A stretch of DNA of 64,000 bases from NCBI GenBank assembly GCA_018873245.2, contig JAEMBT020000006.1:12928387-12992386 (forward strand), read 5' to 3'. The position numbers were made by a program, and so were the translations under genes. Numbering within the stretch: position 1 is the stretch's first letter; the number at the start of each line of letters is the position of its first letter. This document shows, piece by piece, positions 1 to 11,285 of this stretch. This DNA is from Archegozetes longisetosus (Eukaryota > Arthropoda > Arachnida > Sarcoptiformes > Trhypochthoniidae). A model generated the notes under the pieces. That model worked only from the letters and a program-made list of their open reading frames with translations, ran no database searches and was not told where the DNA came from.

Positions 1-2
1 GT

Positions 3-667
3 AAATTTGGTCGCATTTTAGATCTGCAGGCTGCTTAGAATAAAATGCTCTGTTTAATGGAATGGCCCCAAAACAGGTTTTATATTCCCTAGAGTTTGAT
101 TGTAATAATACACACAACTCTTTATTTACAATGAAACTTTAAAATATTATTTTCACTGATAGTAATAACTTAAATCAATTAAAACTATTAATTATATATT
201 GCTTTTGTGTAATTTAATGCATTAAAGAAATATCTACTTTGAAGATATAATGCTTGCAGAAGAAGCGTTAGCTGAAGAAGCGGTTCTTGAAGCTTAATCA
301 AATCATACTGAAACTCTACAACAATACAAACAAAGCCGATATAAATGATTTATTTATCATCATCAACTGATCCATGACCAAAGATGATAATGAAGCCATG
401 TTTATGTTGGTTTTGCTTGTATTGTTCTAGAGTTTCAGAATGATTTGATTAAGCTTTAAAATCGCATCTTCAGCTAAAGTAGTGATATCGATGGTGATAG
501 TGATGGAGTAGTGTCCATTTAAAGACTTTATTTGAAAATAATCTCAAAATCTTCGATTGCAGATATGCAGGTTGTACTTGCGATAACTATATACGAATTA
601 TCCCCGACTAGGGATTCTCATTCAGGGGTTTACTACAGCCTGCAGATCTAAAATGCGACCGCAAATT
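3..667. mobile_element. MITE-like element with 30-bp terminal inverted repeats
   Basis: Positions 3-33 and 636-667 are inverted copies of each other (core GGTCGCATTTTAGATC), with one 2-base gap. Inside is a second, imperfect foldback with arms at about 266-331 and 415-481. No transposase coding is visible, so this is a non-autonomous DNA element. It starts at the window edge, so its left target-site duplication cannot be checked. Confidence 0.75.
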
Positions 668-722
668 TTATACAAGTCTTTATCACAAATGAAAATTTCA
701 ACTAGAAAATTAGTCAAAACTA

Positions 723-1078
723 AAGGTCTATTTACACAATTCAATTTATGTAGAATTCAATACTTCAATTCTATTGTCTTCAATTCAATTTCTATCAGCA
801 CATAAATAAAAGTGTTAAATTCAACAATGAATTTCATCCAATGGAGTGACTTTAAAAATATAAACAAAAATGCTTAGTTTACTCTTAAATAGGATGCATA
901 CTATGATTGGCTAATGCATTCGAGTCATTGCCAGAAGTTAAACATTGTTCAACTTTTTTGATACCTTGAATTCAACAGCAGCTGAAACAATTTATATATA
1001 CACATTATTCAATTGGCTTGAATTCAAATCTTCAAGCCACTTAAATTCTACATAAATTGAATCGTGTAAATAGACCTT
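723..1078. mobile_element. 356-bp MITE with 36-bp terminal inverted repeats
   Basis: The ends AAGGTCTATTTACAC... and ...GTGTAAATAGACCTT are inverted copies over about 36 bp with one or two mismatches. The inside is AT-rich with many ATTCAA words and no coding potential. I could not define a clear target-site duplication. Confidence 0.75.
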
Positions 1079-2119
1079 GAAGGCTAGACTGCCAAATGTT
1101 CAATAAAATGTCTAAAATTATTCCAAAATGCTCAGTTCCTGTTTTCTAATCCTAAATAACTGTTTATCAGATTGATTACCCTATTTTCCAATTTTATCAG
1201 CTAAATAAAATAAAAATTTAGTTGAAAGTGCTCGAGGATTAGACATAAAATATCTCAAGTCATCAATTTTTCAAATCTATTTTAATTTACTGTTAATTCC
1301 AAGTTAGTTTTGAAACTCTTCAAATTATTTTTATAAAATTTTCATGCATATAATTTAGTTTTATCATGGCTTAACTATTTTATGTTACTTTACATTGTCA
1401 CATATTTTATTTATAAGGTATAAATATTAACAAAACTCTGAATATCAAGTTTATTAGATTCGGAATATTTTCATATTATACAAAGGGTATAATCCGATAA
1501 TAGTTTCAGAAAACAGGGGTTGAGCATTATAAAATTATACATTTGGTAGTGTTCTCAAACTGAAATTTATTATTTTAAAATGTTTAGTTAGTTTTAAACT
1601 TACAAAGTATCCCTTCTTTCTTCTTTCTTAATAATTTCAAATAACAGCAAATTTGTTTTTCTTTAATTTTTTGACAAGATAAATGCATCGATGAATATAG
1701 TAATTAACTTATTCCTTAAACAACATAATTTTCCTTTTCGTGTTTATTTAACAATTGATTGATTTGAATGGCCTTTTGAGGACAAAACTATTAATTATAT
1801 TGATTTCGAAATTATTATCTAAAAGTCACAAAGTTTTCCTCGGAAACTACTACTAAAATAGTTGCTTACTTTAAGTATTTAATTCGAAGTTAACATTGAA
1901 TCCACAATATTTTTGCTAAGTTATGACATCTCAGCACAAGTCTTAACGTGACTTAATCTTTTTGGAAAAACTACTTTTAGCCTAAATAGGATCAGGATTT
2001 TCATTTTATCTATTATTCAAAGTGAACATCTGGAACTCGAATACTTGAAATTAATTGAACTTTTGCTAAATTATCACTTCGAAATTTTGGTTTAAATATT
2101 TTAATCAACAACTGCAAGA
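1079..2119. other. Intergenic, AT-rich; nothing recognised
   Basis: No long open frame, no inverted-repeat ends and no RNA gene seen. The last few hundred bases must hold the promoter of the HMGR-like gene, but I cannot point to a convincing TATA box. Confidence 0.5.
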
Positions 2120-3396
2120 ATGAGAGATAGAAACAGTGCATCTGATGATAACAGGTCATCCAGTAAATCTCAGGATTCTGTAAGAATTAATATTTTTAAA
2201 AAATAGAAAAAATAATTTTTAATAAATCTGATTATTATAATATTGAGGCGAAGGACCTGATTGGACATATCTTATTGCCGATCGAAATCGCTGGGCCTTT
2301 ACTTATAAACGAAAAACTACACAAAATTGTAGTTACAGGTTGCGATAGTGGTACTATCTCTAATATAAATCGAGGCTCCATTGCTATCAACAAGTCTGGA
2401 GGAGTCTCAGCTTTTGTGATCGAAGAAAGAACGTTTCACTTATATGTAGCCAAATTTGCATCCGCAGGAAGAGCAGCCACCGCTTTGAACTGGTTAATAA
2501 ATCCAGATAATGATCAGAAAATGAAAGAATTATTCGGTCGTACTTCACATTATGCACAACTGGTTCACATTGAGCCAAAAGTGGCCTCAAAATATCTGTT
2601 CATCAAATTTATAGCAGAAGTTGATGAGAACAGAGCTCCATTGATTCTAGAAGGAATTAAAGAAACTTTGGATAAACTTAGAGAATATTTTCCTGATATT
2701 GAGAGTCTATTCCCTGCTAATGATTTGCGTTCTTTCGAAGGAAAACCGCTTACTGATAGAGCAGAGGGTCGAGAATTTCATGTAGTGGCCGAAGCCCTAA
2801 TACACTCCAATACTATTAAAGATGTTTTGAAGACTACTGTCTCTAATTTGGTTGAGATGAACATGGAAAGAAATTTGTTCAAAAATGCTGTCATTGGAAC
2901 TCTTGGAAGTCTCAAACCAGAAATATCGAGAGTGATCTCTGCCATATTCATGTCCATTGGTCAGGATCTTACTAAAGCATTTAAGAGTTGTAAATGTACC
3001 TTAACGGTTGAGGCCAGAGAAGAGAATAAGGATATTTTGCATGTCACATGCACTATGCCTTCCATTGAAATTGCAACTATAAACCCTGATGATTTAAATG
3101 AAACTCAAATAGAATGTCTTCATGTAAATATTTTTATGCTAATAAGCCTTTACTCAAAGTCATTTATACTTCTCAAGAACTAGTCTGGCACATAAAAAAA
3201 CGAATTTTTATAAAATATTCAAATTTTCGTTAATATTTTATTCATAGAACTTAAGGAAAAATATTAAGTTTAATTTTCTTTATATCTAAAGATTCTAGAT
3301 TTGGGCGAATATCCAACTAAACAGCTATCCGAAGTCCTATGCAGTGCTGTTATGGCAACTGAATTGACATATTTAGCATCACTTTCTAATCAATAG
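2120..3396 (+). CDS. HMG-CoA reductase-like protein, soluble, probably catalytically dead (pseudoenzyme)
   Basis: Three exons, 2120-2179, 2248-3123 and 3292-3396, join in phase 0 across GT-AG introns of 68 and 168 bp and give 346 aa. The protein aligns end to end with the catalytic domain of class I HMG-CoA reductase, which makes mevalonate. Landmarks are LLPIEIAGPLL (residues 29-39), INRG (60-63), YFP, TTVSNLVEMN, GQD (258-260) and CTMPSIEI (288-295). Key positions have changed: the catalytic Glu (in the family's TEGCLVAS box) is Asp53, the family's DKK motif reads EGK (184-186), the DAMGMN and GTVGGGT NADPH/CoA boxes are absent, and the chain ends just before the family's catalytic His. Only the GQD Asp remains of the four usual catalytic residues. 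There is no membrane domain, unlike normal animal HMGR. The open frame and clean splice sites suggest the gene is under selection, perhaps with a binding or regulatory role; that is inference. Confidence 0.85.
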
Positions 3397-4348
3397 TTAA
3401 CTACAGGGTTTTTGGGCTAATCTTCCCATATTTTGTCTTGTTATAATATTTGATTGGTTTAATTTATAAAATTTATGAATGCATATATAATGTATTTATA
3501 ATGCAAAAATATCAAAGCTGCGTTTTAGAGCACAAAAAGTCAAAGATAGTCAATTTATATTTTCTATCTTTATTATGTTTTTAATAAGTTTCATACAATT
3601 ATTTCATGGTGAAATCTATTATTTATCTGCTAATACTAGATCAAATCATATTGAAATAAACTATAGAATATATAAATGATTATTATATATAATTAAAACT
3701 TTTCTCATAAGTATCAATACTTAAATGTAAGTTTTAAAAGAATTAATGAAAATAACCATTTTAAGAATATTTTAGTGTCATTTGATAACATTTTTTACAT
3801 GTTCACTTTTTTGTTCACTTATTGTAGGAACTTGAGCTGGTTTATTCCTATAATTTAATACAAAATAATTGGAGATGAGGTGCATCACTAACCTATTTTT
3901 AACATTTTATTATAAATCATTGTTCAATAGCTCTTAAGAAAATAGGGGAAGTTCATACCAAATATCCTTTATAAATACATAAGGGTTAACATTGTATTCA
4001 AGCATGGTTAGCATAGCGCAAAAGGCAGTAAAATTAAGTATATGTGTCGATTTCAAGAGAAAAAGCTTATGATTTATGAAATATTTCAACGTAATAAAAA
4101 GTAAAATAACAAAAACTTGAATCAATACTATTGCATATTTATTGATTAAGTAAATGCAAATAAATTATTAAGAATATTAATGAAAAACTTCAATTTTGAA
4201 AAATATTGGAATCTTTACCTTCTGGTTTTATGTACTCGTGTAGACAAATAACATTGAATTTTTCATTAGAAATAGAAGTCATTTCTGGCGTTATTATAGA
4301 ATCTGTATAAATTATTTATAAAACTTGCATTCATTTTTAAAAATAATT
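3397..4348. other. Intergenic, AT-rich; nothing recognised
   Basis: This is the 3' flank of the HMGR-like gene. Short open frames here have no family features or splice context, and I see no repeats with defined ends. Confidence 0.5.
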
Positions 4349-4745
4349 TGTGACGAACTTTGACTCTTACTATTGACTCTTACTTTGACTCTTATTTTGA
4401 CACTGTCGTTGACTCTATCGTTGACGACATCGTTCAGAATAACTGGCCTCTAGTAAGGCATTGTTTATGAGTCATTTTAATATATAAAAGGCTGTTGTAA
4501 ATACATTTTTAGCATCAGTATCAATAAAGCTTTGTAGAGAACACTTGTCTTTCTTTTAATAAGCTATACATATCTGATAGTAAGATTGCTATATAAGCAA
4601 TTTCTATCGGATATCCCTTTTGCCCTCAGACTTCCACTAAGTCGTAGACAATAAGTTGTGTCTGCATTCCACCGGTAAAATCAATTAGTGGTTTACCGGT
4701 GATTAACGGATTAACTCGCGTCTTCGGCGCAAGAAATTCGTTACA
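4349..4745 (+). mobile_element. Solo LTR (397 bp) of a retrotransposon
   Basis: It begins TGTGACGAA and ends TTCGTTACA, an inverted TG...CA-type terminus, and is flanked on both sides by the 4-bp direct repeat AATT (4345-4348 and 4746-4749). Inside, in order, are diverged repeats of TTGACTCTTA (about 4358-4430), a TATA box (ATATATAAAAGG near 4480) and an AATAAA signal near 4525. That is the U3-R-U5 layout. No gag-pol lies beside it, so it is a solo LTR left by LTR-LTR recombination. Ty3/Gypsy or BEL origin cannot be told from the LTR alone. Confidence 0.8.
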
Positions 4746-6420
4746 AATTAATAATTAATTAAAGATAATTATCATAGAAAACTATTAGTTTATTTTTATT
4801 TTATGCAAAGAAGTAGTGTTTATGATCCATGAGTTAATGCTTTACAGTTCTCATTATCTAAATCATAGACTTTTTCTCTAGAAATCGACTCGTATATTAG
4901 AGTTGATCCAAAATTAGTTGTCTTCAAATCTAAAATAGTTTTAGTGTCGAAAAATTGGCACTCAATCCATGCAAATATAATACAGTTATATTCAGAACTG
5001 AATAAATTGATATCGAACGTATATTTTTCCGAAATTGACCCAAAATGGTTTTAAAATAGTAAATAAAAAATCTTAACTAAATAGTTTTAAGTTATTTTGC
5101 TTCACAAACTTTTATCGAATTAATAATCGTCGATCAACAGAGATAATTTTTATATTTAATAACTTATTTGTGTCAATAAATTTGAGACTTTTCCATAGTA
5201 ATAATAATATATATTTCCATACACACAATATCTAAAAAGGGTAATTCACCAAAAACCTTATCTGCTTTGTGTCAGATTGAGCTTTATTCTTAACACTAGG
5301 TCTTCAACATTCATCTCTACCAACTGTAAAAACAACTTTATATTCTCCCACTTCCTCTTCTAATATATGATGAATAGAACCTGAATTGAATTAACGATAA
5401 CATGATTCCTAAATTTTTTGGATCTTCCAGTAAAAATATGACATATAATAAAGAACTTTTTCTGCATTACAGTTTTAGAATTTATGCATGAAGTTCAATA
5501 CTATTAAAGAATCAACGTTTGGTTCAAGCGAACAACATATCTGTCCTTCGGCTTGACGGTTTGCCGAAATCATAGAAATACGGCCATAACTTTGTTTCTT
5601 GAGATTTTGTTCGAAACCTTCGATCATTAATGAAATGCTCTCCGACTTGCAACAATAACCAAACTATTTTAAGATTAAACTCAAAGACAATACTTAGATT
5701 AACTTTAGGAACTTCAGATTAAATTGAATAAAACTGAATAAGAATTGCAATGAAATAACTTCCATGAAGAAAGCACTGGCCACCATCAAAGAAGTATCTT
5801 TGAAAAAAACTATATTCAATATTATAGTCCATACTATCTTTGAACCCTTTTTGAGTAATTAGCTGGTCGTTTCTCATCTTCAAAACTTAATTTTGTAAAA
5901 ATTGAATTTAAAATATTCGGAAAACTTCAGAGACAGCTATTCAACAATTTGAAGTTACTCTTGACCATTATATTATTTTCCGAACAAAAGCAGTTATCGT
6001 ATTTAATCTGATAGAATAACACGAGAAAAATGAAGTAAAGATAATATTATCTCAATTTTCTCATTGTCACACAACAAATAAACATCGAACAGAATTGACT
6101 TCCAAGTACTAAATACTTTTGTCAAACAATTCGTATTGCATTATTAGATTAATCTTATGCATGGATAAAGCCGCTACTTTATCCAAATGGTAAAAAGTAC
6201 TTCATTAGTTTCACTGTAACACTTCATTCGTTTGCTAGATCAAAGATCTGAAAAATACCTATTTTATTTGAGATACTTATAAAAGTTAATCGAAAACGTA
6301 AATAAAGTCATCATAATATTTTTATCCAAATCTTATTGATTTTCAGTCTGTTTCCCAACACAATAATTAAATAAAACTAAGTAATTCATTTATAATTTTA
6401 ATTTATTTTTCTTTCAAAAG
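4746..6420. other. Intergenic; one weak possible exon on the minus strand
   Basis: Mostly AT-rich without features. On the minus strand, 5663-5475 is open for about 62 codons after a TAG acceptor-like site and is a little richer in GC than its surroundings. It matches no family I recognise and has no partner exon, so I do not call it a gene. Confidence 0.4.
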
Positions 6421-6645
6421 ATATTTATCAATCAACTTATTTCCCATAACTTTACTTTGGGAAGTAAATTAAGTCATGAATTTCAAGAATTAGTGATTTA
6501 TGCCAAAAGTATTAATAAGTTATTTTTGCTACCATTAAGTACAGGAACGGGTGATCAGCTAAAAACTTTTTTGGTCCTGAACTGGTTGAGCCAAAGATTC
6601 AATAAAAGATTTCAAGTATTTATTAGCACTTATTTCAAAGCTACT
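6421..6645 (+). CDS. Possible orphan internal exon, function unknown
   Basis: A 75-codon open stretch starts right after a pyrimidine-rich acceptor (TTTCTTTCAAAAG) and ends at a strong donor (ACT|GTAAGTG), so it is bounded like a phase 0-0 internal exon. The encoded peptide includes SHEFQELVIYAKSINK and LVLNWLSQRFNKRF. I do not recognise the family. No neighbouring exon could be linked, and a repeat element begins 30 bases downstream, so this could be a gene fragment cut by a transposon or a chance open frame. Confidence 0.3.
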
Positions 6646-6676
6646 GTAAGTGAAATTATATACTTTAAACAGAATT

Positions 6677-7014
6677 TGTCTCATAGCGCTACATCTTTCT
6701 ATCCGTATGTATAAGTCTATAGCATTTAAATAAGTTATATCAATCATACATTTAAACTTTAAAGCCTTAATGTCATGTATTAGATGTGTAAAAGGATTTC
6801 GAATTCGTAATATAATTTTCGTTCAAAAATATAGGAATATTACAAAATAACTAAAAGTTATTAAATTTTGAAATCCTTTTTGAATTGCCCTCTAATTTGC
6901 ATAACAAGTACATGATACCGTTGTCTAAAAAATTTATATGTATATAATTGACATAACTATGTCAATACTGTAGACTTATGTATAAAGATAGAAAGAAGCA
7001 GTTTTATGAGACAA
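6677..7014. repeat. 338-bp interspersed repeat, copy 1 (about 47-bp imperfect inverted ends)
   Basis: The left end TTGTCTCATAG... and the right end ...ATGAGACAA are imperfect inverted copies over about 47 bp, both containing a TCTTTCTAT...TATAAGTCTA core. A diverged copy lies at 53880-54140 in reverse; the best-kept shared block is CCCTCTAATTTGCATAAC. This is a non-coding dispersed family, probably an old MITE. Confidence 0.6.
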
Positions 7015-8582
7015 ATCTCAGAATAAGGTCTTCATTTACAAATATTTCATAATTTTGTTCTACTTTGTATTATGGTAAAAAATGTCAACCATCTCTTCTT
7101 CTCTGTAGTATTATTGAATGCATTTTTCATAAAGTAATAACTAGAGCAAGAAAAAGTATCTATTTATTCATAATTATGTGTGAGATCTCTTAAAGATTAT
7201 TCCTCTTTAAATTTGTTCTTTTTATGTCAATCTCTTTAAAGCCTTTTAATATTTAAACTAGCGTTGGCAAAGATACATATACCGTACTATACATAGAGTA
7301 TACAAATCAAATTTTTAAAATACCACTAAAACATATTAAGCTATCTTTGAATGGACTAAAATTTAATCACTTGCTGTGAACGAAACTTTTGCGTATTAGT
7401 CATTGTTTGTATGATTATTTCATTGCCGAAAATGTACGGAAGAAAAGTAAAATCTTGTGTTTCAGAATACTTCTCACTAAATAATGATAATAAAGGGAAT
7501 TGTAACTTCAGTCAAAGCTCAATTTCTATGACAGCAGCTCATTTCAAACATCACATATTTACGTAGATGTCCTGATGCTCCACAGTCTGTCAGATTAATT
7601 ATTGTAAGAGAAAATAAAGTTAAAGATACTGAAAGGCCATTATTATCTCTTTCAACTTCTTCAAGTTCATCATCTACATCATAAAATTGTCGTAAAATTC
7701 ATATTTAAATTTAATAATACACGTATAAAACTGTATTATACGTGCATAGTATACCGGCAATAAAAAATTATATGTATTTTGTCAACGCTAATTTTCAACA
7801 CATGATCAATCGATGATTGACGTTATTTTTGTGGATCATTTCATAAATTATATTCTTGTTTACTACAGTTTATTACTACAGCATGTGGGAAAGGGAAAGA
7901 AGTTCTCTGGTATCTCACACATAATTTGTGAATAAATAAATATTTTTCATGCTCTAGCGATGGCAATTTTTGAGATCTTTCATGTTATTATTTGGTGATA
8001 GAATAATGACTGATAGGACACTCTTGTTGTATTCAGGTTCTAAAAACTGTGTATTTTGTTTAATATTGTAAGTGTACCTGTATTTAAGAGTTCCGAATAG
8101 AAAAATTCTATTGCTCAACAGATTGAAACAAGAAAAATGTTTTTAGATTTGCGCTTCAAAAATGTATAATTTAACTTCAATTTATGTTTAATGTGAGATT
8201 TATTAGTTATTGATTGCATATAGTTTAGTCATAGCATTAATTGATGCGTTCAAGGATATTTATAACAGTTTAATCATTAAGGAACACTTAAAATGTGTTC
8301 ATTTAAATGAACAAAAACAAAAGCTTTATTACTGTCACGCAATACTTGTGACTGCTCTGCCTTATACTACACACAGTTTTCTCTACGTGAAGCACATAAG
8401 GAGCATTTGATTAATCTTGTTTATCTGCATCAACTACTATTGTAATTAAGAGTTTTTGTTAACCAAATTTTTACTAAGTTCTACAATGAAACATACATCA
8501 AACTTCATTATACGTGTAAAGCATAAGTCGAACTAAATGTTCAAAACAAAATCTGAAAAGAGATACATTTTTTAAAATACGG
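7015..8582. other. Intergenic; nothing recognised
   Basis: AT-rich, with only short open frames lacking splice context or family motifs. No terminal repeats or RNA genes seen. Confidence 0.45.
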
Positions 8583-8590
8583 CATAGAGT

Positions 8591-9008
8591 TAGGGTGACC
8601 AATTGTCCCGCATTTAAGAGTTGTGTCCCGCATACCGTATGCACCTTTTGCGGGACGAAAAATATCATGCATTTTAAGATTTATATAAACAAATTTCCAC
8701 TGTATGTTTTTATTTAATGCAAATAATGCAATTTTATTGCCAACACGTTTCTTATCTTAAAATATGTGGAAGTCTTTATATAAAAAAAGTGTTTTAATCC
8801 GTTTATCTGATACCTTGTTTTCATTCACATCGTGTGTGACTCTTATAAAGTGCAGTTCTCAATCAAATCTTTAGCTTATATTTCAAATAATTGTTATTTC
8901 AAACTGTGATTTGTAACTTCAATCAGATTAAAACTTTTTAAAAAAATTTTTTAAGGGGGTCAAAATTTTTTTGTCCCGCATTTAACAGTTTTTGACTTGG
9001 TCACCCTA
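8591..9008. mobile_element. Non-autonomous hAT element (418 bp, TAGGGTGACC ends)
   Basis: The ends are TAGGGTGACCAA and TTGGTCACCCTA, flanked by a perfect 8-bp target-site duplication CATAGAGT (8583-8590 and 9009-9016), the size typical of hAT transposons. Subterminal TGTCCCGCATTTAA boxes occur just inside both ends. No transposase is present. It belongs to the same loose family as the elements at 10351-10806 and 56804-57501. Confidence 0.9.
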
Positions 9009-9016
9009 CATAGAGT

Positions 9017-9635
9017 ATTGATCCACTTACGCTTGAGTAGAGTTCCATCAAATTATAGAAAAGCTGGCAATGTCCCTGTTTCAACAGTTCTTGTTTGAAA
9101 TTCTCTATCGTCAAAAAGCTATTTCGAAATGTTATTGAAAAAATCTTTAGTTTAAAGTTCTGCAGTTCATAAGAAATCGGAACCTGAAAAGCTTGAATTT
9201 TAAATTTTTATCAAAGCATTTTATGCTTTAAACAGAAAAAATCGTATCAGTGCCTTTTAGAAAGATATCATTGATTGCCACTGGAGAAATTTCCTTCGAA
9301 AAAGGCTCACCATAAATATGGTTGTTCTTACAATCTATTTTTTCTCTAAAATTAGTTCAGTCAATTTTTGTCGTTTGATTCGTGAAATTTGTTTAAGTTT
9401 TTCTTTCAGGCAATTATATAAGTTAAAGCTACCCTTGACTGTCGCCTCATTTTCCACATAAAATAGAGTTTCTCATTGAACCCTATTTAGAAACAATTCT
9501 GAAAATCTCTTCACTTCTTGATATACTTGTTACCACAATATATTCCATAATGATGATAGCTAAGAATACTCCTGATCATTTCTTTGCCTATACCACTGGA
9601 TCCAGTCATAATAATAATTATACTTCATAAAATAC
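9017..9635. other. Intergenic; nothing recognised
   Basis: No gene or repeat with defined ends seen between the hAT element and the palindrome. Confidence 0.4.
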
Positions 9636-9640
9636 TTACA

Positions 9641-9752
9641 ATGGAGACTTGAAACCGATTGGTGGAAGTACCAGTTAAAATCGATTGAAACTTCAAGATC
9701 AATTATTTTAAACACTAGAATCGTCAAATTAGCCGCCACCGGGACTATGATC
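9641..9752 (-). pseudogene. Exon-like fragment in palindrome arm, with a broken inverted twin at about 11165-11280
   Basis: On the minus strand an open stretch begins MIIVPVAANLTILV and ends with DFNWYFHQSVSSLH at a good donor (CATT|GTAAGT). Its inverted twin on the plus strand has one extra base (frameshift in AAAATACATTG) and lacks the donor (CATTGTTAGT). I do not recognise the family; the composition would suit part of a membrane protein. With no other exons visible it is probably a duplicated gene scrap. Confidence 0.4.
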
Positions 9753-10090
9753 ATAATTAAATTAACGATTGATTTGTTAATTAATTACGAGGCAATGCAA
9801 ACTTCTTTAAAAGTTTAGAGCAAAGTGATCATGCGCTTTATTAAAATAGAGTTCTGTACGGATTCGCAAACTTTTATGACAAAGTTGTAACATTGAAAAC
9901 ATTGAAGAAATCATTGTTCGTTGATCTAATTTAAGCTTAATAAGTTCATAAACTTTGTAATAAAAGTTTGCGAATCCGTACAGAACTCTATTTTAATAAA
10001 GCGCATGATCACTTTGCTCTAAACTTTTAAAGAAGTTTGCATTGCCTCATAATTAATTAATAAATCAATCGTTAATTTAATTATGATCAT

Positions 10091-11160
10091 TAGGGATGTG
10101 CAGCGACGGCTATAATACAAGGAAATTTCGGTGGTTATTAGGGAATAAAAATTAAGTCAATTCAGGAATAATTCGGGAATAAAATTTAGTGTAAAATTGG
10201 GCGTTCAGTAGACAATGCAAGCTTGAATGTTACGTTTACACTTCACTTGTTGTCACTTCATTTGAACTTTGGTTTAATTCAGAACAAAAATACAGCTTTT
10301 GTTTAAATTCATTGGTAAATATGAGTCAAAGATAACTAGTCTCTTAGGTATAGAGTGACCACATGTCCTCCTGTGGGTCAGAGGAGGACAATACAATGTC
10401 CTTCTTTACAAAAAGCATTAAAATTTCCTGAGACTGTAATTATTTCTTATGTTTTGTATACAAAAGTCAAATTATGCCCTTTTTGCAGTCAAAGATAGTA
10501 TAATTTCGCATATATATACATTATAAAGGGAAAAATTAGGAGGTTTATACATAAGTATAGTGCAATCATACGTTTTACTTATCAAATACATGTGACGTAT
10601 TATAAAAATTGTAATCAAAACAATCTCTCTTATTAATTGTGAACCACAATGTCTCAGAAGAGGAGCAAAGGAATATAAGAAGTATTCATTTAGACACAAA
10701 TTGTATTAAACTAAATAATATGAATAAAAAATTAAAATGTCCTCCTCTGTCCTCTTTTTCGATTGCTTAAGTCCTCCCATATAGCAGTTATGACATGGTC
10801 ACTCTACTTGGGTATAACAATTAATCTGATGAACTGCATATTACACTTTAAATAAGTACTCAAATTTACAGGTTCTGCTTATACGTGAAATTACAATATT
10901 TAAAATTTTGATAAATTTAAAAGTGCGGACTATAGTCGAGAATTTTGTTAATTTTACAAAATTAAGGGTAATATTTGGTAATTTCGGGAAGAAAGTAGTA
11001 TTTTCAGAAATTCGGTATGAAATAGTCAGATTCGGGAAGAACGGGAAAAATAGTTTGCGTTAATTATGTCTGGTTAATATTAAATTGTGTCTATGGTAAC
11101 GTTTAAAGGCATTCGGACTAATCCAAAATTTACGGTAAAAACCGCCTCTGCACATCCCTA
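10091..11160. mobile_element. hAT-type element (TAGGGATGTGC ends) with a nested hAT insertion
   Basis: The ends are TAGGGATGTGCAG and CTGCACATCCCTA, with a perfect 8-bp target-site duplication ATGATCAT at 10083-10090 and 11161-11168. Without the nested element 10351-10806 and its TSD it would be about 606 bp. It has no transposase, so it is non-autonomous. It interrupts the right arm of the palindrome and so inserted after the palindrome formed. Confidence 0.9.
10351..10806. mobile_element. Nested non-autonomous hAT element (456 bp, TAGAGTGACC ends)
   Basis: The ends TAGAGTGACCACATGTCC and GACATGGTCACTCTA are flanked by 8-bp repeats CTTAGGTA (10343-10350) and CTTGGGTA (10807-10814), one mismatch. 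GTCCTCC boxes repeat inside both ends. It sits within the 10091-11160 element and is therefore the youngest of this nest. Confidence 0.85.
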
Positions 11161-11285
11161 ATGATCATATTCCCAGTGGCAGTTAATTTGACGATTCTAG
11201 TGTTTAAAATACATTGATCTTGAAGTTTCAATCGATTTTAACTGGTATTTCCACCAATCGGTTTCAAGTGTCCATTGTTAGTAGT

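Larger units (their letters stand above)
9636..11285. repeat. Palindrome with about 265-bp arms, right arm split by a hAT element
   Basis: The left arm (about 9636-9903) is repeated in reverse as 9950-10090 plus 11161-11285; removing the inserted element 10091-11160 and one TSD copy rejoins the right arm. Between 9748 and 10090 the arms differ at only a few bases, with a loop of about 50 bp. Such high identity suggests a recent inverted duplication or gene conversion between the arms. The outer part of each arm carries the exon-like piece described next. Confidence 0.85.

Noticed and set aside
2275..3183. Single-exon bacterial-type HMGR (horizontal transfer)
   Set aside because: The frame has no ATG start, and two spliceosomal introns restore the N and C termini; the sequence aligns best with the animal-type class I enzyme.
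5475..5663. Possible minus-strand exon of about 62 codons
   Set aside because: Only a weak acceptor, no partner exon and no family match; noted in the intergenic entry only.
7890..8410. Short open frames between 7.9 and 8.4 kb, including one of 66 codons
   Set aside because: No ATG-supported long frame, no motifs, no splice sites; consistent with chance in AT-rich DNA.
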